Shown here piece by piece: positions 35,579 to 44,554 of a stretch of DNA of 59,499 bases. The position numbers were made by a program, and so were the translations under genes. The notes below the pieces were generated by a model. That model had not been told where the DNA came from and searched no databases. It saw only the letters and a list, made by a program, of their open reading frames with translations. Source of the stretch: an uncultured Pelagibacteraceae bacterium (GTDB lineage: Bacteria; Pseudomonadota; Alphaproteobacteria; Pelagibacterales; Pelagibacteraceae); contig CACJZT010000007.1 in NCBI GenBank assembly GCA_902598015.1, positions 1 through 59,499 on the forward strand, written 5' to 3'. Numbering within the stretch: the first letter of the stretch is position 1; every line of letters begins with the position of its first letter.

Positions 35579-36933
35579 TAATTTAAATCCTTCACACCTA
35601 ATAGTTTTAACTTTCTATGTAGTGCCGATCTCTCCATTCCAACAAATTTGGCTGTTTTTGATATATTTCCACCAAATTTTTTAATTTGAGTTATTAAGTA
35701 TTCTTTTTCAAAATTTTCTCTGGCTTCTCTCAAAGGTATTGATAAATTTTCAGCAACAGAAAAAGTTTCATTGTCAGATTTAGACAATGACTCTTTTATA
35801 ATATCTAGTATTTTTTCTTCATCATTTCCAGGGGAAAGGATTGCTATTCTTTCTATAAGATTTCGAAGTTCACGCACATTCCCAGGCCAATCATAATTTA
35901 AAAGATAGTTGTCATCTTTAATTACAAATTTTTTATAATTATAAGTGCTGCAGATATTTTTAATAAAGTATTCTACTAATAATGGTATGTCTTCAATTCG
36001 TTTTTTTAAAGGTTCTAATTCTATGTTAAAAACGTTTAATCTATGAAATAAATCTTCACGAAAATTACCATTTTTTATTTCATTATTAATGTTTTTACTT
36101 GAAGCACATATAATTCTCACGTCAACTTTTATATCATGACTGCTATTAATTCTTTTAAATTTTTGATCAATTACGACTCTCAATATTTTAGATTGGGTTT
36201 CTAATGGAATTTCAGTCACTTCATCAATTAATAAAACTCCGCCAGAAGCTTTTTCTAAAGCTCCATAAATAATTGAACCATCTTTTTTTTCTTCACCAAA
36301 AAGTTCTAATTCATATTTTTTTGAGTCTAATAGTGCTCCATTAATTATAATAAATGGTCCATTTGATCTTTTAGAATTTTTATAAATTTTTCTTGAAATC
36401 AATTCTTTTCCAGAGCCAGTTGGTCCACTTATAAATACTCTACTTTCAGATTGTGATAATTTTTGAATTTGATCTTTAATTGAAGTTATATTTTGACTTA
36501 TTCCAATAATTTCAAACGAATGAAATAGCTTATTTGATAAAGATTTATTTTCTTTTTTTAAATTAAAATTTTCTACAGCTCTTTTTACAAAATTCAATAG
36601 ACGTTCTTTATCAAAAGGTTTTTGTATAAATTCAAATGCACCTGATCTAAGTGAATTTATTGCCATCTCAATATTTGCATGTCCTGAAATTATTATAACT
36701 GGTATGTCGGTATTTTTTGTTTTGATATGCTCAAGTAATTGAATTCCATCATTATCTCCTTTATCTAATTTTACATCTATGATTGCTACATCTGGTAATT
36801 TCTTATCTATTTCAGACAAACCCTGATTAAAATTAGCTGCTAATCTTGTTTTATACCCCGCATCTTTAATTAATTCGTCAAGAATATTTCTTATATCAGC
36901 GTTATCATCAATAATTAAAATTTCTGTTGCCAT
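35578..36933 (-). CDS. ntrX: NtrX response regulator with a degenerate AAA+ domain
   Basis: NtrC-family regulator, 451 aa. Receiver at about 1-120 (phospho-acceptor D53), AAA+ domain with Walker A GPTGSGKE (170-177) and Walker B VLLIDEV (233-239), and a Fis-type helix-turn-helix at the end (NISKTAKFVGMERSALHRKLKLLG). After ELELFG the GAFTGA loop that touches sigma-54 is missing; KKDGSIIYGALEKASGG takes its place and is shorter. It therefore likely works without sigma-54. Pairs with ntrY 3 bases upstream. It probably senses redox or nitrogen state and could control uptake genes. Confidence 0.93.
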   Translation of the reverse strand: MATEILIIDDNADIRNILDELIKDAGYKTRLAANFNQGLSEIDKKLPDVAIIDVKLDKGDNDGIQLLEHIKTKNTDIPVIIISGHANIEMAINSLRSGAFEFIQKPFDKERLLNFVKRAVENFNLKKENKSLSNKLFHSFEIIGISQNITSIKDQIQKLSQSESRVFISGPTGSGKELISRKIYKNSKRSNGPFIIINGALLDSKKYELELFGEEKKDGSIIYGALEKASGGVLLIDEVTEIPLETQSKILRVVIDQKFKRINSSHDIKVDVRIICASSKNINNEIKNGNFREDLFHRLNVFNIELEPLKKRIEDIPLLVEYFIKNICSTYNYKKFVIKDDNYLLNYDWPGNVRELRNLIERIAILSPGNDEEKILDIIKESLSKSDNETFSVAENLSIPLREARENFEKEYLITQIKKFGGNISKTAKFVGMERSALHRKLKLLGVKDLN

Positions 36934-36936
36934 GTT

Positions 36937-38709
36937 TTACTTTGGAATAATTATTTGAACCTTGGCTCCATTGTTAGTATTTAAAAATTTAATTGATCCA
37001 TTATGGTCATTTATTATTTTATCTACTATAGACAGTCCTAAGCCGGTTCCTTTTTGTTTAGTTGTATAATATGGTTTTATAATATCTTTAGTTTTTTTAT
37101 CTTTAAAACCTTCACCTGTATCAATTATATTAATGGTTATATAGTCTCTTCTTTGATTGATTTCTATATCAATATTTTTCAATGATTTATTGGTTTTTTT
37201 GTCTTTTTCTTTAATGCTCTCAATTGAATTTTTAATCAAATTAAAAAACAATCTATTAAATTGCTCATTATCAAAATTTAAAATTACCTCCTTGCTTATT
37301 TTATTAATAATTCTAAATTTAATTGTTACATCAATTTTTTTAAGTAAATCTATATTTTCATTTAAGACCTTAATTAAATCATTATTTTTAACTAGTGGTT
37401 TCGGCATTCTAGCAAAATCTGAGAATTCATTAACTAAATTTTCTATTTGTTTAATTTGTTTTAAAATTGTTTTTAGATTAGATTGATATTTTTCTTTTTT
37501 TCCTTCAGGTAAATTTGGTAAGTATTTAGAATTAAGATTATCAATTGTCAGTTGAATAGGCGTTAATGGATTTTTAATTTCATGTGCCATTTTTCTTGCA
37601 ACTGTTTCCCATGCTTCATGCCTTTCATTTGATAGTAGTTTATCTTGTTGATCTTTTAATTTCTCTATCATTGAATTAAAATTCTTGTTTAACAATTCCA
37701 TTTCACGATCAGCTTTAAGTTCTGGGACTTTAGCGTCAAGATTACCCAGTCCTATTTTTTCAGATGCAGATATCAAATTGTTTATTGATATAAAAAACCT
37801 TGATGAGAATCTTATTGCTATAGTAATTGATAAAAATAAAAGCAAGGTAATTATCGATATATATATTATTGCAAATGATATCCTGATACCCAAACTTTGA
37901 TTTTCTACAGTATAATAGAAATTTATAGCTTCCTCAGACTCCAATAAGTAATTTGATATATTTTTATCAAGATTTTTTACAACATATAAAAATGTGTCAT
38001 CAAAGTTCTGTAATCTTATAACAGCCGCCGACCTATTTTGAGGTGCATTGATTATTTTAAGAGGTCTATCATCAGAAAGTACCATTTCAATCGCTCTATC
38101 TTCAATTTTAATGTATTCTGAATTGTTAGCAGATAAGATTAATTCTCCTTTAGAATTAATTAAATATAATTGATCAATATCTCTTATTAAGTTTTGAGTG
38201 TTTATAAATGATTTAAACCTTTCAAGGTCGGTTAAGTACATATTATGATACTTGTTTAAATCAAATGCAATTAGAATGATTTCTGACTGTATTTTGTTTC
38301 TCTTTTCATCAACATAATTTTTTGCAATTTCGTATGAATTATTAACCGCAGTTGTAATTTTTTTATCGAAATATTTTTCAAGTGCAAAAGAAAATACAAA
38401 TAATGAAAAAATAGCAATAAGAAGTGAAGGTATTAGTGTAAAAAGACCAAATGAAATTATATACTTACGGTTAGCTAAGGAACCCCTAACATTTATATTA
38501 TTTTTAATTGAATTTTTTATATCAACAAAAATTAGTATAAAAAAAATCAACAAAAAAATTATATTTAGAATTAATACTGTTTGTAGGTTTTGCTCATTTA
38601 ACTTTATAAAACTTCTATCAATGAATGTTAGAAAAGTAATAAAAGACAAGAAAAGAGTTAAAAAAAATATTATTATAATAAAAAAATTTCTTTTTATGAA
38701 TGAAATCAT
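36937..38709 (-). CDS. ntrY: NtrY membrane histidine kinase
   Basis: Sensor kinase for NtrX, 590 aa. Four membrane helices (about 9-30, 45-63, 84-110 and 276-299) enclose a periplasmic sensing region (111-275). A HAMP segment (about 300-355) leads straight to the H box ARKMAHEIKNPLTPIQL with H376, then an ATPase domain with LIKNSIESI, DTGEGF and GTGLGLSIVDKI. The PAS domain that usually lies between HAMP and H box in NtrY is absent, which explains the short length. Divergent from ispDF with a 37-base gap. Confidence 0.92.
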   Translation of the reverse strand: MISFIKRNFFIIIIFFLTLFLSFITFLTFIDRSFIKLNEQNLQTVLILNIIFLLIFFILIFVDIKNSIKNNINVRGSLANRKYIISFGLFTLIPSLLIAIFSLFVFSFALEKYFDKKITTAVNNSYEIAKNYVDEKRNKIQSEIILIAFDLNKYHNMYLTDLERFKSFINTQNLIRDIDQLYLINSKGELILSANNSEYIKIEDRAIEMVLSDDRPLKIINAPQNRSAAVIRLQNFDDTFLYVVKNLDKNISNYLLESEEAINFYYTVENQSLGIRISFAIIYISIITLLLFLSITIAIRFSSRFFISINNLISASEKIGLGNLDAKVPELKADREMELLNKNFNSMIEKLKDQQDKLLSNERHEAWETVARKMAHEIKNPLTPIQLTIDNLNSKYLPNLPEGKKEKYQSNLKTILKQIKQIENLVNEFSDFARMPKPLVKNNDLIKVLNENIDLLKKIDVTIKFRIINKISKEVILNFDNEQFNRLFFNLIKNSIESIKEKDKKTNKSLKNIDIEINQRRDYITINIIDTGEGFKDKKTKDIIKPYYTTKQKGTGLGLSIVDKIINDHNGSIKFLNTNNGAKVQIIIPK

Positions 38710-38746
38710 AAACTATGAATATATATAAAAAATTTAAAATTTATAC

Positions 38747-39847
38747 ATGAGTGATTACTTTATATTATTAAGTGCAGGAAAAAGTAAGAGATTCAAGTCA
38801 AAATTAAAGAAACAATTTATAATATACAAGAATAAGCCATTATTTGAACATTCTTTACAAACTGCAATAAAATCAAAATTTTTTAAAGAAATTTTAATAG
38901 TAACTAACGAAAAAATTAAAACAACTATTTATAAAAATGTTAAAATTATTAAAGGTGGCAAAGAGAGATATGATTCAACAAAAAACGCTCTTAATTATTT
39001 AAAGAATAAAAAAGTTAATAATGTATATATACACGACGCAGCAAGGCCGAATTTATCAATAAAATTACTTAAAAGATTAAAAAATAAATTAAAAACAAAT
39101 ACTGCTGTTGTTCCGTATTTAAATTCAGAAAACTCTGTAAAATATAAAGTCATAAACAAAATTAAAAATTTAAATCGTGATAATGTTTTATTAACACAAA
39201 CACCTCAGTGTTTTAAATTTAAGGAACTATTTAATTTATATAAGACGAATAATTTAAAAATTACAGATGAGGCAAGTTTATATTTAAATAATAACAAGAA
39301 AGTTAAATTTATTCTTGGTGAAAAAAATAATTTTAAAATAACAACAATTAATGATTTAAAAAATCTCAATTCAAAAAATTATTATGGAATTGGTTTTGAT
39401 ATTCACAGATTAATTAAAAATAAGAAACTTTATCTAGGAGGAGTAAAAATTCCTTTTCACTCAGGTCTTAGAGGTCATTCTGATGGTGATGTTATACTTC
39501 ATGCTATTATCGATGGATTATTGGGGGCTATGAGAAAAGGTGATATTGGAACTCTTTTCCCAAGCAATTCAAATAAATTTAAAAACATAAGGTCTAAAAA
39601 TATGCTTGCGCCTGTTGTCAAATTATTAAAGGATAATAATTTTGACATAAACAATATAGATATAAACTTAATTTGCGAAAACCCCAAAGTTTCAAAAATC
39701 AGAAATAAGGTTATAAAATCAATATCTAGCTTATTATCAATAAACAAAGGGTTGATAAATTTAAAAGGGAAAACAGTTGAAAAATTAGGTATAATCGGAA
39801 AAGAACAAGCAATTGCATGTGAAGTAATTTGCTCATTATCTAGATGA
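38747..39847 (+). CDS. ispDF: Bifunctional IspD/IspF enzyme of isoprenoid synthesis
   Basis: Catalyses two steps of the non-mevalonate pathway: CTP-dependent cytidylylation of methylerythritol 4-phosphate and the cyclisation step. IspD part, residues 1-208, with LLSAGKSKRFKSKLKKQF, VYIHDAARP and LTQTPQCF; IspF part, 211-366, with GIGFDIHRL (metal ligands D218, H220), RGHSDGDVILHAIIDGLLGA and GEQAIACE. The fusion is typical of alphaproteobacteria. The stop overlaps pgpA as ATGA. Confidence 0.95.
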   Translation: MSDYFILLSAGKSKRFKSKLKKQFIIYKNKPLFEHSLQTAIKSKFFKEILIVTNEKIKTTIYKNVKIIKGGKERYDSTKNALNYLKNKKVNNVYIHDAARPNLSIKLLKRLKNKLKTNTAVVPYLNSENSVKYKVINKIKNLNRDNVLLTQTPQCFKFKELFNLYKTNNLKITDEASLYLNNNKKVKFILGEKNNFKITTINDLKNLNSKNYYGIGFDIHRLIKNKKLYLGGVKIPFHSGLRGHSDGDVILHAIIDGLLGAMRKGDIGTLFPSNSNKFKNIRSKNMLAPVVKLLKDNNFDINNIDINLICENPKVSKIRNKVIKSISSLLSINKGLINLKGKTVEKLGIIGKEQAIACEVICSLSR

Positions 39848-40335
39848 AAAAAATTAACGTATTAATTTCAACCTTTTTTGGAAATGGATATATTTCAAAA
39901 ATTCCTGGAACATTTACATCACTAAGTACATTAATAATTCTTTATATACTTTTTGAGGTACTTAATTTTAAAAATTTAAACTATATTTTAATATTATATT
40001 CGATCATATTTTTTTATTCTTTTTATGCAGTAATGGATTCTGAAACTGAGTTTGAAAATAAAGATCCTAGACAAATTGTAATTGATGAGGTTTTGGGACA
40101 AGCAATGCCTTTGATACTAATTGTTTACCTTTCCTCACTAAATCTAATAAGTATCCCTGTTGAGATATATTATTTACTGTCTTTTATTTTTTTTAGATTT
40201 TTTGACATTGTAAAACCTTTTCCAGTTAGTTATTTCGATAAAGAACATAAAAACTTCTTTGGAATAATAATGGATGATATCATGGCAGGTTTATATACAA
40301 TGATATTAATTTACCTAATAAGTCTCAGATTTTAA
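39844..40335 (+). CDS. pgpA: Phosphatidylglycerophosphatase A
   Basis: Membrane phosphatase that makes phosphatidylglycerol, 163 aa. Motifs typical of PgpA: GNGYISKIPGTFTSL near residue 15, DPRQIVIDEVLGQ near residue 77 and FRFFDIVKPFPV near residue 116; four hydrophobic helices. ATGA overlap with ispDF and TAATG overlap with the next gene suggest one translation-coupled operon. Confidence 0.93.
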   Translation: MKKINVLISTFFGNGYISKIPGTFTSLSTLIILYILFEVLNFKNLNYILILYSIIFFYSFYAVMDSETEFENKDPRQIVIDEVLGQAMPLILIVYLSSLNLISIPVEIYYLLSFIFFRFFDIVKPFPVSYFDKEHKNFFGIIMDDIMAGLYTMILIYLISLRF

Positions 40336-40799
40336 TGAATATTGAAAAGCTGCATAAGAAATTAATTAAAAAAAAAATAACTTTATCTGTAGCTGAATCT
40401 TGCACAGGAGGCTTATTATCAAGCAAATTTACTAGGCTAAGTGGTTCTTCAAAGTATTTCCAAATGGGTTTAGTTACATATTCAAACAATGCTAAAATTA
40501 AAATATTAAAAGTTAACAAAAATATCATAGATAAGTATGGCTCTGTTAGTCATGAGTGTTGCCGAGCTATGGTGCAAGGATTATCAAAAATATCTAAAAG
40601 TAAAATTAATATATCTATTACTGGTATAGCTGGTCCAAATGGTGGGACAAAAGATAAGCCTGTTGGTCTTGTATATATAGGCTTAACAAAAAGAAACGGA
40701 ACTATAGTTTCAAAAAATTATTTTAAGAAAAAAGACAGAAAATCAATACAGAATAAAACTGTTGAAAAGTGTATTAAGTTAATTCAAGATATTATTTAA
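40335..40799 (+). CDS. pncC: Nicotinamide-nucleotide amidase, CinA C-terminal type
   Basis: A 154-aa stand-alone CinA C-terminal domain protein, which in characterised cases deamidates nicotinamide mononucleotide to recycle NAD. The signature LSVAESCTGGLLSSKFTRLSGSS in pieces (VAESCTGG, LSGSS) begins at residue 17 and GIAGPNGGTKDKPVGLVYIG is present. The N-terminal molybdopterin-like domain of full CinA is not here. Follows pgpA directly. Confidence 0.9.
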   Translation: MNIEKLHKKLIKKKITLSVAESCTGGLLSSKFTRLSGSSKYFQMGLVTYSNNAKIKILKVNKNIIDKYGSVSHECCRAMVQGLSKISKSKINISITGIAGPNGGTKDKPVGLVYIGLTKRNGTIVSKNYFKKKDRKSIQNKTVEKCIKLIQDII

Positions 40800-40811
40800 T
40801 ACACATAAAGA

Positions 40812-41249
40812 TCACAAACTTTCTGCTCTTTTTTGAAAAGCATCTGCTATTTTATTAAGACCAAATTGAAATGATTTAGCCATAATAATATTAAGAAATT
40901 TATTCTTAATTTCAAAATCAACATCGAAATGAACTTCTGTAAAATTGTCTTTTTGAATAAATTTCCAGTTATTTTCAAGATAATTAAGAGGTCCATCGAT
41001 ATTCGTGACATGGATATGATCATTTATTTTATCAAATCTAACATCACTTTTATAAGTATCTGTAAAAGGTCTTTTACCAATAGTTAAATCAGCTATTATA
41101 TTAATAGAATTTTTTTCCTCTTTTTTTTCGTACACCTTTGAATCTATACAGAAAGGAATAAATTCTGGATATTTTTCAATGTCTAAAACAAAATTTATAA
41201 GTGTTTTTTTATCGCGTTCTATAAGTCGCGTTACAGATGCTTTTGGCAT
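40812..41249 (-). CDS. RatA/Coq10-type START-domain protein
   Basis: A 145-aa protein of the polyketide-cyclase/START-like fold, with MPKASVTRLIERDKKTLINFVLDIEKYPEFIPFC in pieces (FVLDIEKYPEFIPFC) and LNKIADAFQKRAESL at the end. Members of this group are annotated as ubiquinone-binding COQ10 homologs or as the toxin RatA; alphaproteobacteria commonly have it beside lipA. A role as a ubiquinone chaperone is more likely than a toxin. 4 bases after lipA. Confidence 0.85.
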   Translation of the reverse strand: MPKASVTRLIERDKKTLINFVLDIEKYPEFIPFCIDSKVYEKKEEKNSINIIADLTIGKRPFTDTYKSDVRFDKINDHIHVTNIDGPLNYLENNWKFIQKDNFTEVHFDVDFEIKNKFLNIIMAKSFQFGLNKIADAFQKRAESL

Positions 41250-41253
41250 GAAA

Positions 41254-42177
41254 TTAATTAAGTCTGTTTTGTTTTAATTTAGCAAAATCTTCATCTGCGT
41301 GATATGATGATCTAGTTAAAGGAGATGAAGAAACCAATAAAAATCCTTTTGACTTTGCTATTACTTCTAATTCTTTAAATTCGTCTGGATGGTAGTATCT
41401 ATCTAATGGATGATGTTTTACTGACGGTTGCAAATATTGACCAATTGTTAAAAAATCTACATCAGCTGATCTTAGATCATCCATAACTTGAATTATTTCG
41501 TCTCTCTTTTCACCTAAACCAACCATGATACCAGATTTAGTAAATACTTTTTTATTATTTAATTTTGCATTCTTAAGAAGTTCTAAGGATGCAAAGTATC
41601 TAGCCCCTGGTCTCACTTTGACATACAGTCTTGGCACTGTTTCAATATTATGATTAAAAACATCAGGATTAGACTCTAAAATTGTTTTATAAGACTCACC
41701 TTTCCTTAAAAAATCTGGAGTTAAAACCTCGATTGTAGTGTTTGGGTTTTTTTTTCTAGTCATCAATACCACTTCTTTGAAATGATTTGACCCACCATCT
41801 GGTAAATCATCCCTGTCTACTGATGTTATAACGACATGTCTTAAGTTCAATTTACTTACAGCATTTGCTATTTTAACATGTTCAAAAGGATCTAATTTTT
41901 CTGGTTTTCCAGTTTTAACATCACAAAATGCACATGCTCTAGTACAAGTATCCCCCATAATCATAAAGGTTGCATGTCTTTTACTCCAACATTCAGTTAT
42001 GTTTGGGCAGTTTGCTTCCTGGCAAACAGTAACAAGATTATTTTGATTTACTACTGTTTTAGTAAGAAAAAATTCTTTACTATCAGAAAGTTTGGACCTA
42101 ATCCATTCTGGTTTCTTTTTGATTGGATTTATTGGGTTTTTTACTTTTTCAGGATGTCTTGGTTTAATTTTTTCCAT
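41254..42177 (-). CDS. lipA: Lipoyl synthase LipA
   Basis: Radical SAM enzyme that inserts sulfur into octanoyl groups on lipoyl domains, 307 aa. The auxiliary cluster cysteines are in [13 protein letters not shown] (near residue 53) and the radical SAM CxxxCxxC in [10 protein letters not shown] (near residue 79). The conserved late RSSYHADE is present. Its start overlaps ftsB by 14 bases. In related bacteria the pyruvate dehydrogenase genes often lie between ftsB and lipA; they are absent here. Confidence 0.97.
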   Translation of the reverse strand: MEKIKPRHPEKVKNPINPIKKKPEWIRSKLSDSKEFFLTKTVVNQNNLVTVCQEANCPNITECWSKRHATFMIMGDTCTRACAFCDVKTGKPEKLDPFEHVKIANAVSKLNLRHVVITSVDRDDLPDGGSNHFKEVVLMTRKKNPNTTIEVLTPDFLRKGESYKTILESNPDVFNHNIETVPRLYVKVRPGARYFASLELLKNAKLNNKKVFTKSGIMVGLGEKRDEIIQVMDDLRSADVDFLTIGQYLQPSVKHHPLDRYYHPDEFKELEVIAKSKGFLLVSSSPLTRSSYHADEDFAKLKQNRLN

Positions 42178-42469
42178 TTTGTTTTATTATATAGGTAGTC
42201 TCTCCCTCTTTTCCAAATAAAAATTTGTCTCGTATTAAAATTTCAATAAAATCAAGGTCTATATTTTCAGTTAATAATGAATTTTTATGCTCTAAATCTT
42301 GAATTTTGATTCGTAGATCATTCTGTTTAGTTATTAAATCTTCATAAATCTCTTTTTTTTTAATGTAGGAAATTAAACCTCTATCACCACCTAATAAATT
42401 GAAAAAAAAATAAATAAACAAAAATGTTACTATTAAAATAAAATAATTTTTTTTTATTTTATCTAACAT
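42164..42469 (-). CDS. ftsB: Septum formation initiator FtsB/DivIC-like
   Basis: A 101-aa single-pass membrane protein: hydrophobic helix at about 9-27, then a coiled coil (about 38-72, [20 protein letters not shown]), then [20 protein letters not shown], the typical end of the DivIC/FtsB family. It acts in the division complex with FtsL and FtsQ. Starts one base over the eno stop, in the common eno-ftsB order. Confidence 0.88.
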   Translation of the reverse strand: MLDKIKKNYFILIVTFLFIYFFFNLLGGDRGLISYIKKKEIYEDLITKQNDLRIKIQDLEHKNSLLTENIDLDFIEILIRDKFLFGKEGETTYIIKQNGKN

Positions 42470-43728
42470 TAATTAATATTATGCATTTTAGATTTTTTTC
42501 CAAGATTATGCTCAATTCTTAACAATTGGTTATATTTTGATACTCTTTCTGATCTAGACAATGATCCTGTTTTTATCTGATTAGAATCAGTGCCAACTGC
42601 AAAATCTGCAATAAATGTGTCTTCACTGTCTCCAGACCTGTGAGAAATTATAGTCTTATACCCTATCAATTTTGCAAATTTTATTACCTCTAATGTTTCA
42701 GTTACAGTTCCAATTTGATTTAATTTAATCAAAATTGAATTTGCTGAAACATTTAAGAAACCAATTTTTAATCGTTCCAAATTTGTTACAAATAGGTCAT
42801 CACCAACAATTTGCACTTTATCTTTTGTTTGTGTTAATAATTTTGTCCATGCAGACCAATCGTTTTCACCAAATGGATCTTCTATCGATTTTATTTTATA
42901 TTTTCTTATTAATTTTAAGTATTCAGAAATTGTTTTGTCCACATTTACGTACTTTTTAGAATGAATTGAATAATGTTTATTTTTTATTAACTCATTTGCC
43001 GCAACATCCAAACAAATAACTATATCTTTTCCATTTTTAAAACCAGATAAGTTTATTGCTTTTACTATTAGTTTTAGCGCACTTTCATTATCATTTATCA
43101 TAGGCGCAAATCCACCTTCATCACCTACAGACGTAGAATGACCCATTTTTTTTATTAAATCTCTTAGTTTATTGATGACAATAAAACATATCCTAACACC
43201 ATCTGAAAATGATTTTGCTTTGTCTGGTCTGATCATAAATTCTTGTATTCTGAGACCATTATTTGCATGTGCTCCACCATTAATTATATTCATCATTGGA
43301 TATGGTAATTTGAAGTTTTTATTTACGAGTAAATTTTTATAAATTGGTATCTTTTTTATTTTTGATGAAAGTTTTTTGACAGCTATTGAGACAGAAAGAA
43401 TTGCGTTAGCTCCAACTTTTTTTTTCTGTTTTGTGCCATCAAGCCTAATTAATAAATTATCTATTTTTTCTTGTTGATGGATATTAAAATTTTTTAACTT
43501 TTTTGATATTACCTTATTTATAAATTCAACAGGTTTTAAAACACTTTTTCCAAGGTATTTTTTATTATTTATATCTCTTTTTTCAAAAGCTTCATAAGTT
43601 CCTGTAGATGCACCCGAGGGACAAATCGCTGAGGCACTAATGTCTTTTACAAATACTTCAGTTTCTATTGTTGGATTTCCTCTGCTATCAAAAACTTGTC
43701 TTGCAATAATTTTTGAAATTTTAGACAT
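42469..43728 (-). CDS. eno: Enolase
   Basis: Glycolytic conversion of 2-phosphoglycerate to phosphoenolpyruvate, 419 aa. Motifs: RQVFDSRGNPTIETEV near residue 9, NGGAHANNGLRIQEFMI near residue 149, SIEDPFGENDW near residue 276, KLNQIGTVTETLE and SHRSGDSEDTFIADFAVG. The start overlaps kdsA by 8 bases. Confidence 0.97.
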   Translation of the reverse strand: MSKISKIIARQVFDSRGNPTIETEVFVKDISASAICPSGASTGTYEAFEKRDINNKKYLGKSVLKPVEFINKVISKKLKNFNIHQQEKIDNLLIRLDGTKQKKKVGANAILSVSIAVKKLSSKIKKIPIYKNLLVNKNFKLPYPMMNIINGGAHANNGLRIQEFMIRPDKAKSFSDGVRICFIVINKLRDLIKKMGHSTSVGDEGGFAPMINDNESALKLIVKAINLSGFKNGKDIVICLDVAANELIKNKHYSIHSKKYVNVDKTISEYLKLIRKYKIKSIEDPFGENDWSAWTKLLTQTKDKVQIVGDDLFVTNLERLKIGFLNVSANSILIKLNQIGTVTETLEVIKFAKLIGYKTIISHRSGDSEDTFIADFAVGTDSNQIKTGSLSRSERVSKYNQLLRIEHNLGKKSKMHNIN

Positions 43729-44554
43729 TATTTTTTTTTACTAGATTATCTATCTCAACTATCTGACATATAAGATTATCTAATTCTTTAAGAGGAACCA
43801 TATTTGGACCATCAGAGGGGGCATTATCAGGATCTTGATGTGTTTCTATAAAAATTGCAGCTACACCAACAGCAACAGCAGCTCTTGATAAATGTTCGAC
43901 AAATTCTCTTTGTCCACCACTTTTATTACCTTGACCTCCTGGTTGTTGAACTGAGTGAGTGGCATCAAAAACAATTGGATAACCATTCTTTGCCATTATA
44001 GGAATTGATCTCATATCAGACACTAAAGTGTTATATCCAAAACTAGCTCCTCTTTCTGTTACTAGAATATTATTATTTCCTGAGTCTGATATTTTTTTTG
44101 TTACATTAACCATATCCCATGGAGCCAAGAACTGACCCTTTTTTACATTAATGATTTTTTTTGTTTTTGCGGCAGCAATTAATAAGTCTGTTTGTCTACA
44201 CAAAAAAGCGGGTATTTGTAAAACATCTACATGAGGGGCAACAATTGCACATTGTTCTACATTATGAATATCTGTAAGGACAGGAACTTTTATTTGTTTT
44301 TTTATTTTATCAAAAACTGGTAACGAATTTTCTAATCCTGCTCCTCTTTTTCCATCAAGGCTTGTTCTGTTAGCTTTATCAAAGGAAGTTTTATAAATTA
44401 ATCCAATATTATATTTGTCTGCGATTTTTTTTATTTCTCCTGCCATATCTAGTGCATGTTGCTCAGTTTCTAATTGGCAGGGTCCTGCTATTAAACAAAT
44501 TTTATTTGAGTTAGATATATTTAAATCCTGACACTTAACAATTCTATTTTCCAT
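43721..44554 (-). CDS. kdsA: KDO 8-phosphate synthase KdsA
   Basis: Makes 3-deoxy-D-manno-octulosonate 8-phosphate for LPS, 277 aa. Motifs: [18 protein letters not shown] near residue 22, [17 protein letters not shown] near residue 58, [19 protein letters not shown], and [13 protein letters not shown]. It overlaps pyrG by 11 bases. Its presence, with the lpx genes at the end of the window, shows that the cell makes LPS. Confidence 0.97.
   Translation of the reverse strand: MENRIVKCQDLNISNSNKICLIAGPCQLETEQHALDMAGEIKKIADKYNIGLIYKTSFDKANRTSLDGKRGAGLENSLPVFDKIKKQIKVPVLTDIHNVEQCAIVAPHVDVLQIPAFLCRQTDLLIAAAKTKKIINVKKGQFLAPWDMVNVTKKISDSGNNNILVTERGASFGYNTLVSDMRSIPIMAKNGYPIVFDATHSVQQPGGQGNKSGGQREFVEHLSRAAVAVGVAAIFIETHQDPDNAPSDGPNMVPLKELDNLICQIVEIDNLVKKNNV

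Noticed and set aside
40812..41249. Reading the START-domain protein as toxin RatA
   Set aside because: No antitoxin (RatB-like) gene is adjacent, and the lipA neighbour is the common place of the COQ10-like housekeeping form.
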